Assembly (NCBI GenBank): GCA_035708065.1
Contig: DASSTC010000016.1
Coordinates: 17,783 to 81,782 of the forward strand
DNA from: JAICUY01 sp035708065
GTDB lineage: Bacteria; Chloroflexota; Limnocylindria; QHBO01
Direction: 5' to 3'
DNA: 64,000 nucleotides
Shown here: in pieces, positions 63,635 to 64,000 of the stretch
Position numbering within the stretch: position 1 is the first letter of the stretch
Layout: each line of letters begins with the position of its first letter
The notes under the pieces: generated by a model
Told to the model about the DNA's origin: nothing
The model's database searches: none
What the model saw: the letters and a program-made list of their open reading frames with translations, nothing else
Position numbers and translations under genes: made by a program

Positions 63635-64000
63635 CCAACCGGTGATCGTCGTCAGGGACCTCGTCAAGAAGTACGGCGCGGTCGAGGCGGTGCGGGGCAT
63701 CGACCTCGAGGTGCGGAAGGGCGAGATCTTCGGCTTCCTCGGTCCGAACGGCGCGGGCAAGTCAACCACCATCAACATCCTGTGCACGCTCGTCGAGATG
63801 ACGTCCGGCTCGGCGCGGGTTGCCGGCTTCGACGTCGAACGTGAGCCGGATGCGGTTCGCCATCACATCGGCCTGGTCTTCCAGGACCCCTCGCTCGACC
63901 AGCAGCTCACGGCGCGCGAGAACCTCGAGTTCCACGCGTTCATCTATGACGTGCCGGCGGCGGCCAGGAAGCAGCGCATCAACGACGTGCTCGAGATGGT
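63627..64000 (+). CDS. ABC transporter ATPase, DrrA-like (3' part outside the window)
   Basis: GTG 63627 opens a frame with no stop to the window end (124 codons). IVVRDLVKKYGAVEAVRGIDLEV, Walker A FLGPNGAGKSTTINILCTLV and Q-loop LVFQDPSLDQQLTARENLEFH are those of drug-export ABC-2 ATPases (DrrA type). The signature and Walker B lie beyond the edge. An 8-nt overlap with the MarR gene points to a MarR-controlled efflux operon. Confidence 0.9.
   Translation, partial: MSDQPVIVVRDLVKKYGAVEAVRGIDLEVRKGEIFGFLGPNGAGKSTTINILCTLVEMTSGSARVAGFDVEREPDAVRHHIGLVFQDPSLDQQLTARENLEFHAFIYDVPAAARKQRINDVLEM

Overview
The window is about 64 kb of gene-dense DNA of very high GC content (roughly 70% by eye) from a free-living aerobic, heterotrophic bacterium. 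Coenzyme F420-type flavoenzymes, many aldehyde and acyl-CoA oxidising enzymes, MoxR/VWA loci and a polyamine importer fit a high-GC soil or freshwater lineage such as Chloroflexota (Limnocylindria-like) or an actinobacterium-like relative. No rRNA or other marker was seen, so the phylum is an inference. I saw no tRNA, rRNA, CRISPR array, insertion sequence or prophage. Nearly every base is coding; many genes overlap by 1-8 nt (ATGA, GTGA or TGATG junctions). A TANNNT-like -10 box sits 5-7 nt before many start codons, which suggests frequent leaderless transcription.

Layout. 1-8.2 kb: F420/FMN enzymes, a Ser-Cys type proline racemase-family enzyme, an acetamidase/formamidase, an amino acid permease, moaA and a malic enzyme. 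8.2-11.1 kb: a secreted helical protein divergent from an OmpR-type two-component system, with an 11-bp tandem repeat between them. 11.1-13.8 kb: two GNAT acetyltransferases around an aldehyde dehydrogenase. 13.9-19.7 kb: a VirB11-like ATPase, a ChlI/MoxR-like AAA+ protein, a DUF1232 protein, a reversed XRE-nuclease-fold regulator and a VWA protein. 19.7-25.4 kb: a phosphotransferase, an LLM oxidoreductase, two small unknown proteins, a flavin reductase, a BFD-like [2Fe-2S] protein and an ABC-2 exporter.

25.5-38.2 kb is a polyamine/amine catabolism region. On the minus strand lies the operon potA-potD-potB-potC, then a MerR-XRE-cupin fusion regulator and a GabT-like aminotransferase. Facing it on the plus strand are an aminobutyraldehyde-type dehydrogenase, a lactate-oxidase-family enzyme, a VOC protein, a saccharopine-dehydrogenase-like protein and a GSA-type aminotransferase. 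The potA promoter has a 19-bp spacer filled by an inverted repeat, the classic architecture of MerR-activated promoters. 38.5-42 kb: a small basic ORF, an acyl-CoA dehydrogenase and acetoacetyl-CoA synthetase.

42-57.4 kb: a large envelope locus. Eight minus-strand genes (secreted GATase-like protein, ABC ATPase, ABC permease, coiled-coil membrane protein with collagen-like repeats, MoxR, DUF58, BatA-like VWA protein, double-VWA protein) face an exported FG-GAP/Ig-like protein. 57.5-64 kb: a hybrid sensor kinase overlapping queG, a DUF1015 protein, an alpha/beta hydrolase-fold protein lacking its nucleophile, and a MarR regulator leading into an ABC drug-exporter ATPase cut by the window edge.

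The most unusual signal is not a gene: the non-palindromic 9-mer GCATCGGTC (reverse complement GACCGATGC) occurs about 50 times, near one per 1.25 kb, in both orientations and all reading frames. Base composition predicts about one copy. It behaves like a DNA uptake sequence or a HIP1-like iterated motif.
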